A stretch of 64,000 nucleotides of DNA from Glycomyces sp. NRRL B-16210 (GTDB taxonomy: Bacteria; Actinomycetota; Actinomycetes; Mycobacteriales; Micromonosporaceae): assembly GCF_000719515.1 (NCBI RefSeq), contig NZ_JOGR01000010.1, forward strand, positions 434,001 to 498,000, in the 5' to 3' direction. How positions within the stretch are numbered: the stretch's first letter is position 1; the number at the start of each line of letters is the position of its first letter. The translations under genes were made by a program, and so were the position numbers. A model generated the notes under the pieces. The model searched no databases. It was not told where the DNA came from and worked only from the letters and a program-made list of their open reading frames with translations. Below, piece by piece: positions 22,921 to 32,065 of this stretch.

Positions 22921-25251
22921 TTAACGCCCGCGGTGTTTCGGAGTGCGGTAGTCGGGCACCGTCACCTCGCCGAAGTCCATGTCCGAGGCCAGGTAGAAGC
23001 TCGTGTACTGCGGCTGGTTGTAGGTGGTCTGCTGGTTCGCCACGCCGACGCGGTACTGCGGGTCGTGCATGAGCGTGAACAGCTTGTGGTCGGTGACCTC
23101 GGTGGAGAGGTAGACGCGGATCGCGCTGGAGTCGGTGGTGCGCACCAGCAGCTCCTCGCGCCAGTCGCCGAGCACGTCGGCCACCAGGCCCGGGTTGCCC
23201 TTGGTCCAGTTGTTCGTCAGGGTCCCTTCGGCCTCCAGGAGCACGCCCCGCGTCCAGTCGTCGATCGTCGGCGTCTGGAGCACGTCGGTGGCCGTGCCGT
23301 TGACGAACTGCGTGGTGAGGTCCGCCGACCAGCGGATGCTCATGTTGGTGCCGGGCGCCGCGCCCGGGATCGGCTCCCCGGCGGCGGTGAACAGGCCCTC
23401 GGGATCGCCGGCCTCGTTGGGCGGCAAGGAGGCCCAGGCCTCCAGGCCCGGGATCGACGGGTCGATGTCGCCGACCATGCCGCGGCCGGTGTCGCGGCCG
23501 GTGTAGCCGCCCCACAGGACCTCCCCGGTGGCGGCGTCGCGCATCGCGTAGCCGTAGGGGGCCCAGGTGCCGCCCTCGAAGACCGAGAAGATCTCCAGGC
23601 CCTCGTTGTCGGGGTCGAAGTCCCCCACGTGGAGGGCGTCGCCGTGGCCGAGCTTGGCCCAGGCGCCGGGGTTGGCCGAGTCCTCGGGCATGGTCGCGTA
23701 CGAGGAGTACAGCAGCGAGCCGTCGTCGTCGAGCGTGGCCGCGCCGTAGATGATCTCCTGCTTGCCGTCGCCGTCCACATCGGCCACGCTCAGCGAGTGG
23801 TCGCCCTGCGTGGTCAGCGTGCCCCACTCGGGGTCGGGGCCCTCGACGCCGTGGGGGCCGTCGTTGAACGGGTTGGACATCGGGGCGTGGCCCGAATCGG
23901 CCTGCCAGCGCTGGGTCAGACGCTTGCCGTCCCAGTCGAAGGCGGTGATCGTGGTCCGCGTGTAGTAGCCGCGGGCGAAGATCGCCGACGGGTGCTTGCC
24001 GTCGAGATAGGCGACGCCCGACAGGAAGCGGTCGACGCGGTTGCCCGGCTCGATGCGGCCCATGGCGTAGTCGCCCCACAGGAGGCCGTCGTCGCCGCGC
24101 TCGACCGGGAAGTCGATCGTCTTGAGCTCCTTGCCGGTCTTGCCGTCGAACACCGTGAGGTACTCGGGGCCGGACAGGATGAAGCCCTCGAAGTTGCGCA
24201 GCTGGTTGTTGCCCGAGCGCGCGGGGGCGTAGACGTCGATGAAGTAATCGGCGAGCGTCTCGGCGTCCTCTTGCGACAGCGGGTAGTCGAAGTCGAACTC
24301 CTCCTCGGCGCCGAGGGCGGCCTCGATGGTGGCGGGCCAGTTCCCGTCCACGACCTCGGGGTGCTGGTCCCAGCTCTGGAAGATGCCGACCAGGTGGTCG
24401 TAGTAGCCCTCGGCGGAGAGCCGGTAGTCGTCGGAGTGGGAGACCCCGGCGTTGACGTCCTCGCGGGGCAGGGTGATGTAGCGGGTCTTCCCGCCCTTGC
24501 CGTAGGACGTGGTCTTCGTCCCCGGGGCGGTCTTGAGCATGACCTCGGCGATGCCGTCGCCGTCGAAGTCGTAGACGTCGAACTGGGTGTAGTGCGCGCC
24601 GGCGCGGATGTTCACGCCGAGGTCGATGCGCCACAGGAGGTCGCCCTCCTGCGTGTAGGCGTCGAGGTAGACCGGGCCGGTGTAGCCGACCTGGGAGACG
24701 TCCTTGGAGTTCGAGGGGTCCCACTTGACGACGTACTCGTACTGGCCGTCGCCGTCGAGGTCGCCGGGGCTGATGTCGTTGGCGGAGTACGTATAGCTCT
24801 CGCCGGCGGGGGTGACGCCGTCGGCGGGCTTCTGGAGCGGGATGTCGAGGAAGGCCTCGGACCAGGGAGTGACGGTGTCGGAGGCGCCGCCGCCGCGCTT
24901 GTCGGCGACGACCTTGTACTTCGACCGGTCCTTGCCCTTGACGTCCAAGAAGTTGGTCGAGTCCGAGACGGTGGCGATCTGCTTGCCGTCCCGGTAGACC
25001 TTGAAATTGACACCGGTCAACCCTGAATCGTTATAACCGGTCACCTCGTCGGCGAGCAGCCGCCAACTGAGGAAGACACCGCCGTCGACCTTGGCCGCGA
25101 CCAGGCCGCGGTCGAGCCGCTCGAGCTGGATCTTGTCGCCGTGGCCGCCGTGGCCGCCATGGCCCTGGACGGAGGCCGTGACCCCGGCCCCGGCCAGCGC
25201 ACCGACCAGCGATACCGCGACGATCTTGCGAAACATTGTGGGGGGACTCAT
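22921..25251 (-). CDS. Secreted rhamnogalacturonan lyase, PL11 family
   Basis: A 776-residue polysaccharide lyase that cuts rhamnosyl-galacturonate bonds in rhamnogalacturonan I (pectin) by beta-elimination. After a signal peptide (hydrophobic 9-26) comes a short HGGHGGHG stretch, then the family's beta-propeller. Repeated calcium-binding DxDxDG-type loops (SPGDLDGDGQYEYVVKWD, VYDFDGDGIAEV, DVDGDGKQEI) and segments such as NRVDRFLSGVAYLDGKHPS fit YesW/YesX of Bacillus. The ATG at 25251 has AGGAG upstream. Promoter and operator lie at 25330-25380 and resemble those of the pectin operon at 42 kb, so the two are probably co-regulated. Confidence 0.92.
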   Translation of the reverse strand: MSPPTMFRKIVAVSLVGALAGAGVTASVQGHGGHGGHGDKIQLERLDRGLVAAKVDGGVFLSWRLLADEVTGYNDSGLTGVNFKVYRDGKQIATVSDSTNFLDVKGKDRSKYKVVADKRGGGASDTVTPWSEAFLDIPLQKPADGVTPAGESYTYSANDISPGDLDGDGQYEYVVKWDPSNSKDVSQVGYTGPVYLDAYTQEGDLLWRIDLGVNIRAGAHYTQFDVYDFDGDGIAEVMLKTAPGTKTTSYGKGGKTRYITLPREDVNAGVSHSDDYRLSAEGYYDHLVGIFQSWDQHPEVVDGNWPATIEAALGAEEEFDFDYPLSQEDAETLADYFIDVYAPARSGNNQLRNFEGFILSGPEYLTVFDGKTGKELKTIDFPVERGDDGLLWGDYAMGRIEPGNRVDRFLSGVAYLDGKHPSAIFARGYYTRTTITAFDWDGKRLTQRWQADSGHAPMSNPFNDGPHGVEGPDPEWGTLTTQGDHSLSVADVDGDGKQEIIYGAATLDDDGSLLYSSYATMPEDSANPGAWAKLGHGDALHVGDFDPDNEGLEIFSVFEGGTWAPYGYAMRDAATGEVLWGGYTGRDTGRGMVGDIDPSIPGLEAWASLPPNEAGDPEGLFTAAGEPIPGAAPGTNMSIRWSADLTTQFVNGTATDVLQTPTIDDWTRGVLLEAEGTLTNNWTKGNPGLVADVLGDWREELLVRTTDSSAIRVYLSTEVTDHKLFTLMHDPQYRVGVANQQTTYNQPQYTSFYLASDMDFGEVTVPDYRTPKHRGR

Positions 25252-25329
25252 CGAAGGGGCTCCTCGATTGACTACGAGGCCAGTGGAAACGCGCCGAACG
25301 CCACGAGGGGGACGCCTCCCCAACCTCAA

Positions 25330-25343
25330 TTGAAACGATTTAA
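25330..25343. promoter_or_regulatory. Operator-like element of the rhamnogalacturonan genes, copy A
   Basis: TTGAAACGATTTAA has the CG-centred near-palindromic form of a LacI-family site and lies 8 bp downstream of the -10 hexamer, where a repressor would block transcription. It agrees at 12 of 14 positions with TTGAAAGGATTCAA in front of the pectin operon. Confidence 0.6.
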
Positions 25344-25351
25344 CGCATCGA

Positions 25352-25380
25352 AGACTATCGACATCAATCGCCCCTGTCAA
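25352..25380 (-). promoter_or_regulatory. Sigma-70-type promoter of the PL11 gene
   Basis: On the minus strand a perfect TTGACA (25380-25375), a 17-bp spacer and TAGTCT (25357-25352). Transcription should begin near 25345, giving a leader of about 95 nt. Confidence 0.7.
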
Positions 25381-25462
25381 GATCCACCCTGTGACGGCCG
25401 GTACCCCGAACCCCCCACCGGACTCCCCCGAACCCCAATCCGGTACAGTTACGCCTCGTCCC

Positions 25463-25537
25463 GGTCGATTAGCTCAGCGGGAGAGCACTCGCTTCACACG
25501 CGAGGGGTCACTGGTTCGATCCCAGTATCGACCACCA
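25463..25537 (+). tRNA. tRNA-Val (anticodon CAC)
   Basis: The acceptor arms GGTCGAT and ATCGACC pair over 7 bp, followed by A and an encoded CCA. The D arm has GCTC/GAGC, the anticodon stem is CTCGC/GCGAG around the loop TTCACAC (anticodon CAC, reading GTG), and the T arm contains GGTTCGATCC. Confidence 0.95.
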
Positions 25538-25550
25538 CGCCCGTTCTATT

Positions 25551-25588
25551 AGAACCCTGGTCCCTTGAATAGGAACTAGGGTTCTTTT
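25551..25588 (+). terminator. Rho-independent terminator of tRNA-Val
   Basis: AGAACCCT pairs with AGGGTTCT, with further pairing inside and a short loop, followed by TTT. It begins 14 bp after the tRNA. Confidence 0.8.
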
Positions 25589-25683
25589 CGTGCCCGCCGT
25601 CCCGTGAACGGCACGGCAGCACTCCGCCTCGCTCCAACCCGTGTGCGTCATGAACACCTTCGGGGCGGGAAGCGCGGTCACGA

Positions 25684-25711
25684 ACGTCCAGGCGGGGTTG
25701 TGCCTGGACGT
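25684..25711. other. Hairpin in the leader before the ThuA gene
   Basis: ACGTCCAGGC and GCCTGGACGT form a perfect 10-bp stem with an 8-nt loop, in the 245-bp gap between the tRNA terminator and the ThuA-like gene. It may be an RNA structure or an operator; nothing else is recognised in the gap. Confidence 0.4.
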
Positions 25712-25834
25712 GTCGGGTGGATGCTCGGGCCCGCCGTGTCGCAGCCCTTTGTTACCGTGCGCAGAAAGCTTGCGGCGACCCTGCGGGCCGCAATGCCACC
25801 CGTGTCTGTGAAGGAGACCCGAAAGTGCGACCAG

Positions 25835-26530
25835 ATGGCTGACGCGCTGATCGTCCGAGGCGGTTGGGAGGGGCACGCGCCCGTCGAGGCGACGGAACTG
25901 TTCCTGCCCTTCCTGCGGGACAACGGATACACCGTGCGCATCGAGGAGACCCGGGACGTGTACGCCGAGGATCTCGGCGCGGTCGACCTCATCGTCCAAT
26001 GCGTCACCATGTCGGAGATAACCGAACCGCAGCTCGACGGCCTGCGGAACGCGGTCGCGGCGGGGACGGGACTCGTCGGCTGGCACGGCGGGATCGCCGA
26101 CTCCTACCGCGCCTCCTCCAACTACCTCCAGCTCATCGGCGGCCAGTTCGCCTGCCACCCCTCCAAGGAGCCCCACCTGCTCGAAGGCGGCCAGGAGGAC
26201 AACTACCTGCCGCACGCCATCGAGGTCACCGACCTCGGCCGGGAGCATCCGATCACCCGCGGCATCGACGACTTCGAGCTGCACACCGAGCAGTACTGGG
26301 TACTGCACGACGACCTGATCGACGTCCTCGCCACGACCACGCACCCCACCCGGCCCTGGCACCCGTGGCATCGCCCGATCGTGTCCCCGGCGGTCTGGAC
26401 GCGGCGATGGGGCGCCGGTCGCATCGTCGTCGCCACCCCCGGCCACAGCGTCGACGTGCTCCGGCACGAAAGCGTCCGCACCATCATCGAGAGGGGCATG
26501 CGGTGGGCGACCCGCACGGCATCGGCATAG
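25835..26530 (+). CDS. ThuA-like protein
   Basis: A 231-residue protein of the ThuA family (class I amidotransferase-like fold), which in rhizobia takes part in oxidising trehalose and related disaccharides to 3-keto sugars. GGWEGH, GLVGWHGGIADSYR, GGQFACHP and HTEQYWVLHD are family marks. The ATG at 25835 is the natural start, but the only good ribosome-binding site (AAGGAG at 25811) is placed for a GTG at 25825 that would give a five-codon frame. The real start is therefore somewhat uncertain. It overlaps the dehydrogenase gene by 28 bp, so they form a pair. Confidence 0.82.
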   Translation: MADALIVRGGWEGHAPVEATELFLPFLRDNGYTVRIEETRDVYAEDLGAVDLIVQCVTMSEITEPQLDGLRNAVAAGTGLVGWHGGIADSYRASSNYLQLIGGQFACHPSKEPHLLEGGQEDNYLPHAIEVTDLGREHPITRGIDDFELHTEQYWVLHDDLIDVLATTTHPTRPWHPWHRPIVSPAVWTRRWGAGRIVVATPGHSVDVLRHESVRTIIERGMRWATRTASA

Positions 26531-27591
26531 TCGGCTTGGGGGCGATCTCCTCCCAGTACCTGGCGACGATCAAGGCGCACCCGCTCATCGAGGTCGTCGC
26601 CGTCGCGGATCTGAACCCGGCTCGGGCGGTCGAGGTCGCCGCCGAGACCGGGGCGAAGGCGGTCACGGTCGACGAACTCGTCAACGATCCCGAAGTGGGC
26701 ACCGTCCTCAATCTCACGATCCCCGCGGCCCACGCCGACGTCGCGCTCCGGGCGCTCGCGGGCGGCAAGCACGTGTACGGCGAGAAGCCGCTCGCGGCGG
26801 CCTTCGACGACGCCGAGCGCGTGGTCGAGGCCGCGAGAGACGCGGGCCTGGTGGTGGCAGGCGCCCCCGACACCGTGCTCGGCACGGGCATCCAGACGGC
26901 CAGGGACGCCGTCGATTCCGGGCGCATCGGCACGCCCACTTCCGCGGCGGCCACCATGGTCGTCCCCGGGCACGAGCTGTGGCATCCGAACCCCGACTTC
27001 TACTACGCCGAGGGCGGCGGGCCGCTGCTCGACATGGGGCCGTACTACGTCACGGCCCTCGTGCACCTGCTCGGCCCGGTCGTCTCGGTCTCCGGCGCCG
27101 CGAGCCGGTCCCGCGACGTCCGGACCATCCGCAGCGGACCGCGCGCCGGGGAGCGGGTCCCGGTCACCGTCGACACCCACGTGACGGGCCTCCTCCAGCA
27201 CGCGGACGGTGCGGTGAGCACGATCCTGATGAGCTTCGACGGCGTCGCCACCGCGGCGCCCCCGATCGAGGTCCACGGCACCGAGGGATCGCTCACGGTC
27301 CCCGACCCGAACCAGTTCGACGGCGACGTGACGCTCCGCCGGCTCGGTAGCGATCAGAACGTCGCGCTTCCCGCGAGCGCCGGTTACGCGGACGCCGGTC
27401 GCGGCATCGGCCTGATCGACATGCTGCTCGCCGACCCGGGCCGCCCGGCCCGGGCGAGCGGCGCCCTCGCGCTCCACACCCTCGAAGTCATGACCGCGGT
27501 GCTCCGGTCGGCCGCGGTGGGGCGTCGGCTCCCGGTGGTGACCTCGGTCGAACGCCCGAGCATCGTCCCGCTGACCGAACGCGCCTCCTGA
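26503..27591 (+). CDS. Gfo/Idh/MocA-family oxidoreductase
   Basis: A 362-residue NAD(P)-dependent sugar or cyclitol dehydrogenase. The N-terminal Rossmann fold has IGIVGLGAISSQYL, and the strand ending GEKPLA supplies the catalytic lysine found across the family. The C-terminal sheet domain includes HPNPDFYYAEGGGPLLDMG, typical of ThuB-like members. The GTG at 26503 has GAGGGG 6 nt upstream and overlaps the ThuA gene. The pair could oxidise a glycoside to its 3-keto form, by analogy with ThuAB; no transporter is adjacent. Confidence 0.87.
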   Translation: MGDPHGIGIVGLGAISSQYLATIKAHPLIEVVAVADLNPARAVEVAAETGAKAVTVDELVNDPEVGTVLNLTIPAAHADVALRALAGGKHVYGEKPLAAAFDDAERVVEAARDAGLVVAGAPDTVLGTGIQTARDAVDSGRIGTPTSAAATMVVPGHELWHPNPDFYYAEGGGPLLDMGPYYVTALVHLLGPVVSVSGAASRSRDVRTIRSGPRAGERVPVTVDTHVTGLLQHADGAVSTILMSFDGVATAAPPIEVHGTEGSLTVPDPNQFDGDVTLRRLGSDQNVALPASAGYADAGRGIGLIDMLLADPGRPARASGALALHTLEVMTAVLRSAAVGRRLPVVTSVERPSIVPLTERAS

Positions 27592-27710
27592 AACGGTCGG
27601 GCGAGCTCCGCGCAGGCGTGCGGCCCACCCGACCGTCGCGATCCCGCGGCGAACTGCGCCACCGGCCGAGCGGCCCGTCCGATCCGTTCCGACCGGTAAA
27701 GGCGCGGGAC

Positions 27711-28568
27711 TCAACGGACCAGTGCCGCGACGAGTCGCGTGACGGCGGCGGCGTCGGCCTGCGGCAGGAACAGCGACGGCTCGTTCAATTCCACTTCGAG
27801 CACGCAGAACCGCCCCTCGTCATCGCGGACGAGATCGACCCGGGCGTAGACCGGCGTCCCGAAACGTTCGGCGACGAAGTCCACCGCGACCTGGGCGACC
27901 TCGATCTGCGCCGCGGTCGCCGTATGCGCGGCGTTGGTCTCCTCGGCGAAGAGATCGTCGACCGTTCCGGCCTGCGGCACCGCGACCCGCTTGCTGGCGG
28001 CATGGCTGAACCGTCCATTGAAGAAGACCAGCGGCCACTCGCCCTCGACGGCGATCGACTCCAGGAACGGCTGCACCAGCACGACCTGCCCGGACGCGTG
28101 GAGCCGAGCCACGTGCGCGATCGCGGCCTCGTGCTGATCGGACGCGTACGACGCGACCTCGCGGCTGCCGGCGCCGACGGCCGGTTTGACCACGAAGCCG
28201 CCGTCGGGGAACGTCGCCGCCGAGCCCGGTGGCACGTAGACGGTCGGCGTGACCGGAATCCCGGCGCGCTCCAGCTCGGCCAGGTACCGCTTGTCGAGGC
28301 TCCACCGCACGGTCGCCGGCGGATTCACCAGCTCGCTGACCGCGTCGACCTCGTCGAGCCAGCGCAGGAACTCGGGCAGGCGCTGCGGATAGTCCCAGGC
28401 CGACCGCAGCACGACGCGGTCGAAGCCCGACCAGTCCGCCGCCGGGTCGTCCCAGTCGAGCACCTCGACCGCCACCCCGGCCCGCCGCAGCGCGTTCACC
28501 GCCAGCGGCTCGTCCTCGTCCCGGCCCCGGGCCTCCCTGGCCGTCACCCACGCCAATCGCCTGATCAC
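27711..28568 (-). CDS. ATP-grasp enzyme, RimK/DcsG-like
   Basis: A 285-residue ATP-grasp ligase-like protein. These enzymes join a carboxylate to an amine or similar group through an acyl-phosphate. The N-terminal third has VTAREARGRDEDEP and VVLRSAWDY. The ATP-binding core includes GGFVVKPAVGAGSREV and VQPFLES, and the metal-binding end includes YARVDLV and LEVELNEPSLFL. Similar stand-alone proteins include the cycloserine enzyme DcsG, but no such pathway is seen here, so the substrate is unknown. The GTG start has TACGGT 6 nt upstream (leaderless). Confidence 0.75.
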   Translation of the reverse strand: MIRRLAWVTAREARGRDEDEPLAVNALRRAGVAVEVLDWDDPAADWSGFDRVVLRSAWDYPQRLPEFLRWLDEVDAVSELVNPPATVRWSLDKRYLAELERAGIPVTPTVYVPPGSAATFPDGGFVVKPAVGAGSREVASYASDQHEAAIAHVARLHASGQVVLVQPFLESIAVEGEWPLVFFNGRFSHAASKRVAVPQAGTVDDLFAEETNAAHTATAAQIEVAQVAVDFVAERFGTPVYARVDLVRDDEGRFCVLEVELNEPSLFLPQADAAAVTRLVAALVR

Positions 28569-28574
28569 GCGAAC

Positions 28575-28580
28575 ACCGTA
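28575..28580 (-). promoter_or_regulatory. -10 element of a leaderless promoter
   Basis: TACGGT ends 6 nt before the GTG of the ATP-grasp gene; no ribosome-binding site is present. Confidence 0.5.
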
Positions 28581-28659
28581 TCGAACCTTCCCGACCGCCG
28601 AGCCTGGGCCGCATGCGGCGCACCAGAGTCCGCCCGGGGCGGGTCTCGGGCTCGAACTG

Positions 28660-29916
28660 TCAGCGCTCTGCGTCCGGCCCGGCCTCCGCTCGGTCCGATT
28701 CAAGACGGGCACGCGGCACTCCCGCGACCGGCGCCGGGCGCCAACCCGCAATCGCGGCGGCGAGATCGCTGTGGCGGAATCGGTAGGTGCCACCGGGTTC
28801 ACGGCGGAGGACGCCGACGCGGTGCGCTTCACGCAGGAAGGCCATCACGCGCCACGGCAGCCCTCTCGGCGCCAGGAACAGGACCACGAGTCCCAGATGG
28901 ACGAATGCGGCCGCGCCCGCCCGGCGGTGGCGGAACGCGAGCACCCATTGGATCCCGTAGTACAGGCCGCCCGCGAGCGCCGTTGCCAGAGTGACGACGA
29001 TGCTCAACCACAGGATTCCCGAAACGACGTAGCCGACGATGAACGCCGGTATCGCGTAGCCGACTCCGAACACGTACCCGACGCGCAGGTCGCGCCGCAG
29101 CAGCAGGTCGGGGTGCGTTGCGATCGGCGCGGGGTCGGGCGCGATCACCGCGTACAGCAGGGAGATCGGAAATGCGAACGCGAAGGCGAAGAGCAGGCTG
29201 GTCGCGAGGTCGAGGAACACCAGTCCGAGCACTGCGACGAAGAGGAACAGCGGCAGACCGCTCCTGACGGCGGCCATGAGGTGGTCGCGGTTGACCTCGA
29301 ACTGGGTCTCGGACGGCCCGGGCGGCGGGTTCCGCACGCAAGCGCCGCCCAGGGCCAGGCCCGCGCCCAGACCGATCAGGCAGCCGATCCACCATGCGGG
29401 CTCGGTCGGCACCCCCACGGCGTCGAGGAAGATGGACATGCCGAAGCCGAACGACGCCACCGTGACGACCACGGCGAGGATGCCGGCCACGAGGCGGGTC
29501 GGCAACGGGGCGAACGAGGAGAACCGCCACCAGGCGATCGGATCCCAGGTGTCGCCGCGGCGCGTGCGCTCCGCCAGGAACTGAAGCCAGCGCATGGCTT
29601 CGGCCCGTCGCAGACGGCCCCGGCGGCGGTCGTCTCCGCGCAGTGTGAGGGCGAACCTCGTAGGTGCGAAGAGTCCGAGGACGTGCGCCTTCAACGCGTC
29701 GACGTCGGCGAACCGGGTGAGTTCGGCGGGGTCGCCGTCGGCGTAGACCTCGGGTACGAGTGCGAGCACCAGCGGTTTCGACAGCGCTCGGGCGCCCACC
29801 GAATCCCGGTTGACCACGGCCAGCACCGGAGCCCATGCGGCGCTTCGCGAAACAGGAACGGACGCCTTGAGGTACCGCTTGATCTGTCCGGAGGTGAGCT
29901 TCTGGAGTTCGACAAC
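28660..29916 (-). pseudogene. 5'-truncated NACHT-type NTPase, C-terminal half
   Basis: About 415 codons of the C-terminal part of an actinobacterial NACHT NTPase. The fragment opens with VVELQKLTSGQIKRYL, the end of the NTPase module. It continues through WAPVLAVV and SKPLVLALVPEVYADGDPAEL, six to eight membrane helices, and the closing pattern LPWRVMAFLREAHRVGVLRR plus YRFRHSDL. The P-loop and Walker B half is missing: at 29916 the reading frame passes into antisense sequence of a peptidase gene. There is no start or promoter. Intact relatives are thought to act in signalling or phage defence. Treated as a remnant. Confidence 0.8.
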
Positions 29917-31008
29917 TGGCCGTGGCCGGGGAAGGCGGTCCCCTCGCCGATACCCGGGGACGCCACGGTCTGGTTCACCGGAGACGAGCGGGGCCATTGC
30001 CCGGTCTTCCGGCGCGACCCCGACGGCACGGTCACCCGATTGACCGCTTCCGGCGTCTATGCCTCGTTGTGCATAACGCCCGACGGGTCCACTCTCTACG
30101 GACGGCGCAGCGCGATCGACAGCCCGCCTCGCGTGGTCCGGCTCGACGCCGCCGAGGCCGATCAGCAGCCCACGTTCCTCGATGCGCCTGGCGGACTCGG
30201 TTCGCTTCCCGGCACTCTGACCGAGATGCACGCGGAGGCGGACGACGGGTTCGGATTGCGCGCCTGGCTCGTCCTGCCCGAGGGCGCCTCGGCCGAGCGC
30301 CCTGCGCCCCTGATCGTCATCCCGCACGGCGGACCGCAGCGGTCCTGGAGCGCTTGGACGTGGCAGTGGAACCCGTGGCCGCTCGCCGCCCGCGGCTACG
30401 CGGTGCTGCTACCGGACCCGGCGCTGTCCACCGGGTACGGGCAGCGGATGCAAGAGCGCGGCCGGGGCGAATACGGCGGCCGGCCCTACCGCGACGTCAT
30501 CACGCTGACGGACGCGGCACTGGCGCGCGACGACCTCGACCCGGCCCGGACGGGCCTCGCCGGCTGGTCCTTCGGCGGCTACCTGGCCCTCCGGACCGTG
30601 ACCCGCACCGACCGTTTCAAGGCGATCGCCTCGCACGCCGGGATGTGGAACCTGGAAGCGTTCCAGGCGGACTCGGCGATGCATGCCTACTTCCACAAGA
30701 TCTTCGGCGATCCGTTGACGCAGCCCGAACGTTACGAGGCCGACTCACCGCACCGTGACGCGGCGAGGATCACGACACCGATGCTGATCGTGCACGGCGG
30801 CAAGGACTACAACGTGCCGGTGAGTCAGGCGTTGGGCCTGCACAATGACTTGAAGCGGTTCGGGGTGCCCGTCTGGTTCCTGTACTTCCCGGACGAAGGC
30901 CACGGCGTCGGCAAGCCGTACCACCTCCGTCTCAAGTACGAGACGGTGCTGAACTTCTTCGACCACCATGTCCTCGGACAGGAGTGGCGACGGCCCACAC
31001 TGTTGTGA
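29902..31008 (+). pseudogene. 5'-truncated S9 prolyl oligopeptidase-like gene
   Basis: About 368 codons covering the end of the beta-propeller and the whole hydrolase domain of an S9-family serine peptidase. WFTGDERGHCPVFRRD is propeller; HGGPQRSWSAWTWQWNPW, the nucleophile elbow GWSFGG, HGGKDYNVPV and DEGHG (catalytic His) make up the hydrolase. The first 250-300 residues are absent, and the frame has no suitable start near the break. It begins back to back with the NACHT fragment at about 29900-29920, as if one event removed both 5' ends. A small residual product starting at an internal codon cannot be excluded. Confidence 0.78.
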
Positions 31009-31047
31009 TCCATCGTCTGCCGGCCGCCCCAGATGCGCTGGAAGGTC

Positions 31048-31959
31048 TCAGTTCTCGTCGTCGTCTCGGCTCCGTGCCTCCGGTCCCACCGGTAGCGGCC
31101 AGGCGGTGGTGGGTCCTTCGCGTGTCATCAGTGATTCCAGGCGTCTTGAGAAGCCCGGGCCGACCAGCGACTCGGCAGCCGGCATGACCGTCCCCTGCTG
31201 TTCACGAATACTGTTGAGTCGGACGATCTCGCTTGCGTAATCCTCGACGGTCGACGTCGTGGACGCTTCGAGCTCTGCGACGTCGAGCAGGCGTTTCACT
31301 TCGATCATCGGTGGATCGATGCCCTCGGCCACGGCGGCGGCCAGTCGGGCATGACCGTCCAGCACCGCGTAGGAGTCCAGGCCGCTGACCCACCAGAGCA
31401 GAACGGGAGGCAGAGCGTTCTCGCGCGCGAGCCTTCGGTACGCCTTGACTCTGCCTTCCTCGGCTTGGGGCATCGATCGCATCGGCATGACATCGTGAAG
31501 GCTGTAGTGGTCCCACCAGTCGATGAATCCGTCTTCGTCGCCTTGCACTATCTGTGCCGGGGTCTTTCCTCCGTGTGGCCCCTCCGCAAATCCAAGCCAG
31601 TCCAGCGGCTTGAGGATCCAACGGCCGTCGTGCAGGGGACCTGCGTCTTGTTCGGCAAGGCAGGCGGCGATCCAATAGGACCAACGAGACGGATCGGCGC
31701 CGAATGCGCGGGCCCTCGATGCGCGAATCGGCGGGAGTGGCGAGTGGTACTCCCGTGTCCTCCGGAAGTCCACGCCGCCTCGATCAGGCTGGAGTCTCCC
31801 TTCCCAGAACACTTCACCGTTCTGCTCCAACAGGATTCGGTGCGCAGCCGTACGCACCCGCAGACTCGGGCGGCGGCGACCCGTGACGTGCAGTATCAGG
31901 CCCTGCCACCGATCGTCGCGGCCGGACAGGGGCTCTCGGTGAATCCGCATGGCTTCCAT
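31048..31959 (-). CDS. ParB-like hypothetical protein
   Basis: A 303-residue cytosolic protein without a confident family. The central part has PLDWLGFAEGPHGG, a run rich in Trp and Asp (FIDWWDHYSLHD) and then SYAVLDGHARLAAAVAEG. The last resembles the DGHxRL turn of ParB/sulfiredoxin-like folds, which bind nucleotides or act as nucleases. The C-terminus is predicted to be helical. AGGAG lies 8 nt before the ATG. The GC content is lower than that of neighbours and it sits beside two broken genes, so it may belong to an imported or decayed segment. Confidence 0.65.
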   Translation of the reverse strand: MEAMRIHREPLSGRDDRWQGLILHVTGRRRPSLRVRTAAHRILLEQNGEVFWEGRLQPDRGGVDFRRTREYHSPLPPIRASRARAFGADPSRWSYWIAACLAEQDAGPLHDGRWILKPLDWLGFAEGPHGGKTPAQIVQGDEDGFIDWWDHYSLHDVMPMRSMPQAEEGRVKAYRRLARENALPPVLLWWVSGLDSYAVLDGHARLAAAVAEGIDPPMIEVKRLLDVAELEASTTSTVEDYASEIVRLNSIREQQGTVMPAAESLVGPGFSRRLESLMTREGPTTAWPLPVGPEARSRDDDEN

Positions 31960-32053
31960 GAGAGGGACTCCTGAACGTCGCTCGTCGGGTGCGGCGATTT
32001 TACACGTCGCGGGCGTGGACGCCCAGGTGCTTTTCCTGCGTTGGTGGTTTCAG

Positions 32054-32059
32054 TAGGGT
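32054..32059 (+). promoter_or_regulatory. -10 element of a leaderless promoter
   Basis: TAGGGT ends 6 nt before the GTG of the methyltransferase gene. Confidence 0.5.
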
Positions 32060-32065
32060 GTTGCT

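Noticed and set aside
25463..25600. tRNA-Val as an integration site of a mobile element
   Set aside because: The tRNA is followed by its own terminator; no integrase, no repeated tRNA 3' end and no prophage or plasmid genes are seen downstream.
27593..27645. Possible hairpin after the Gfo/Idh gene (ACGGTCGGG/CCCGACCGT)
   Set aside because: The 9-bp arms are perfect but the loop is long; a terminator is possible, but the evidence is too thin to list.
28660..30327. Full-length 555-codon reading of the NACHT fragment
   Set aside because: The first about 135 codons are antisense to the S9 peptidase hydrolase domain and look like nonsense; homology begins only at about 29916.
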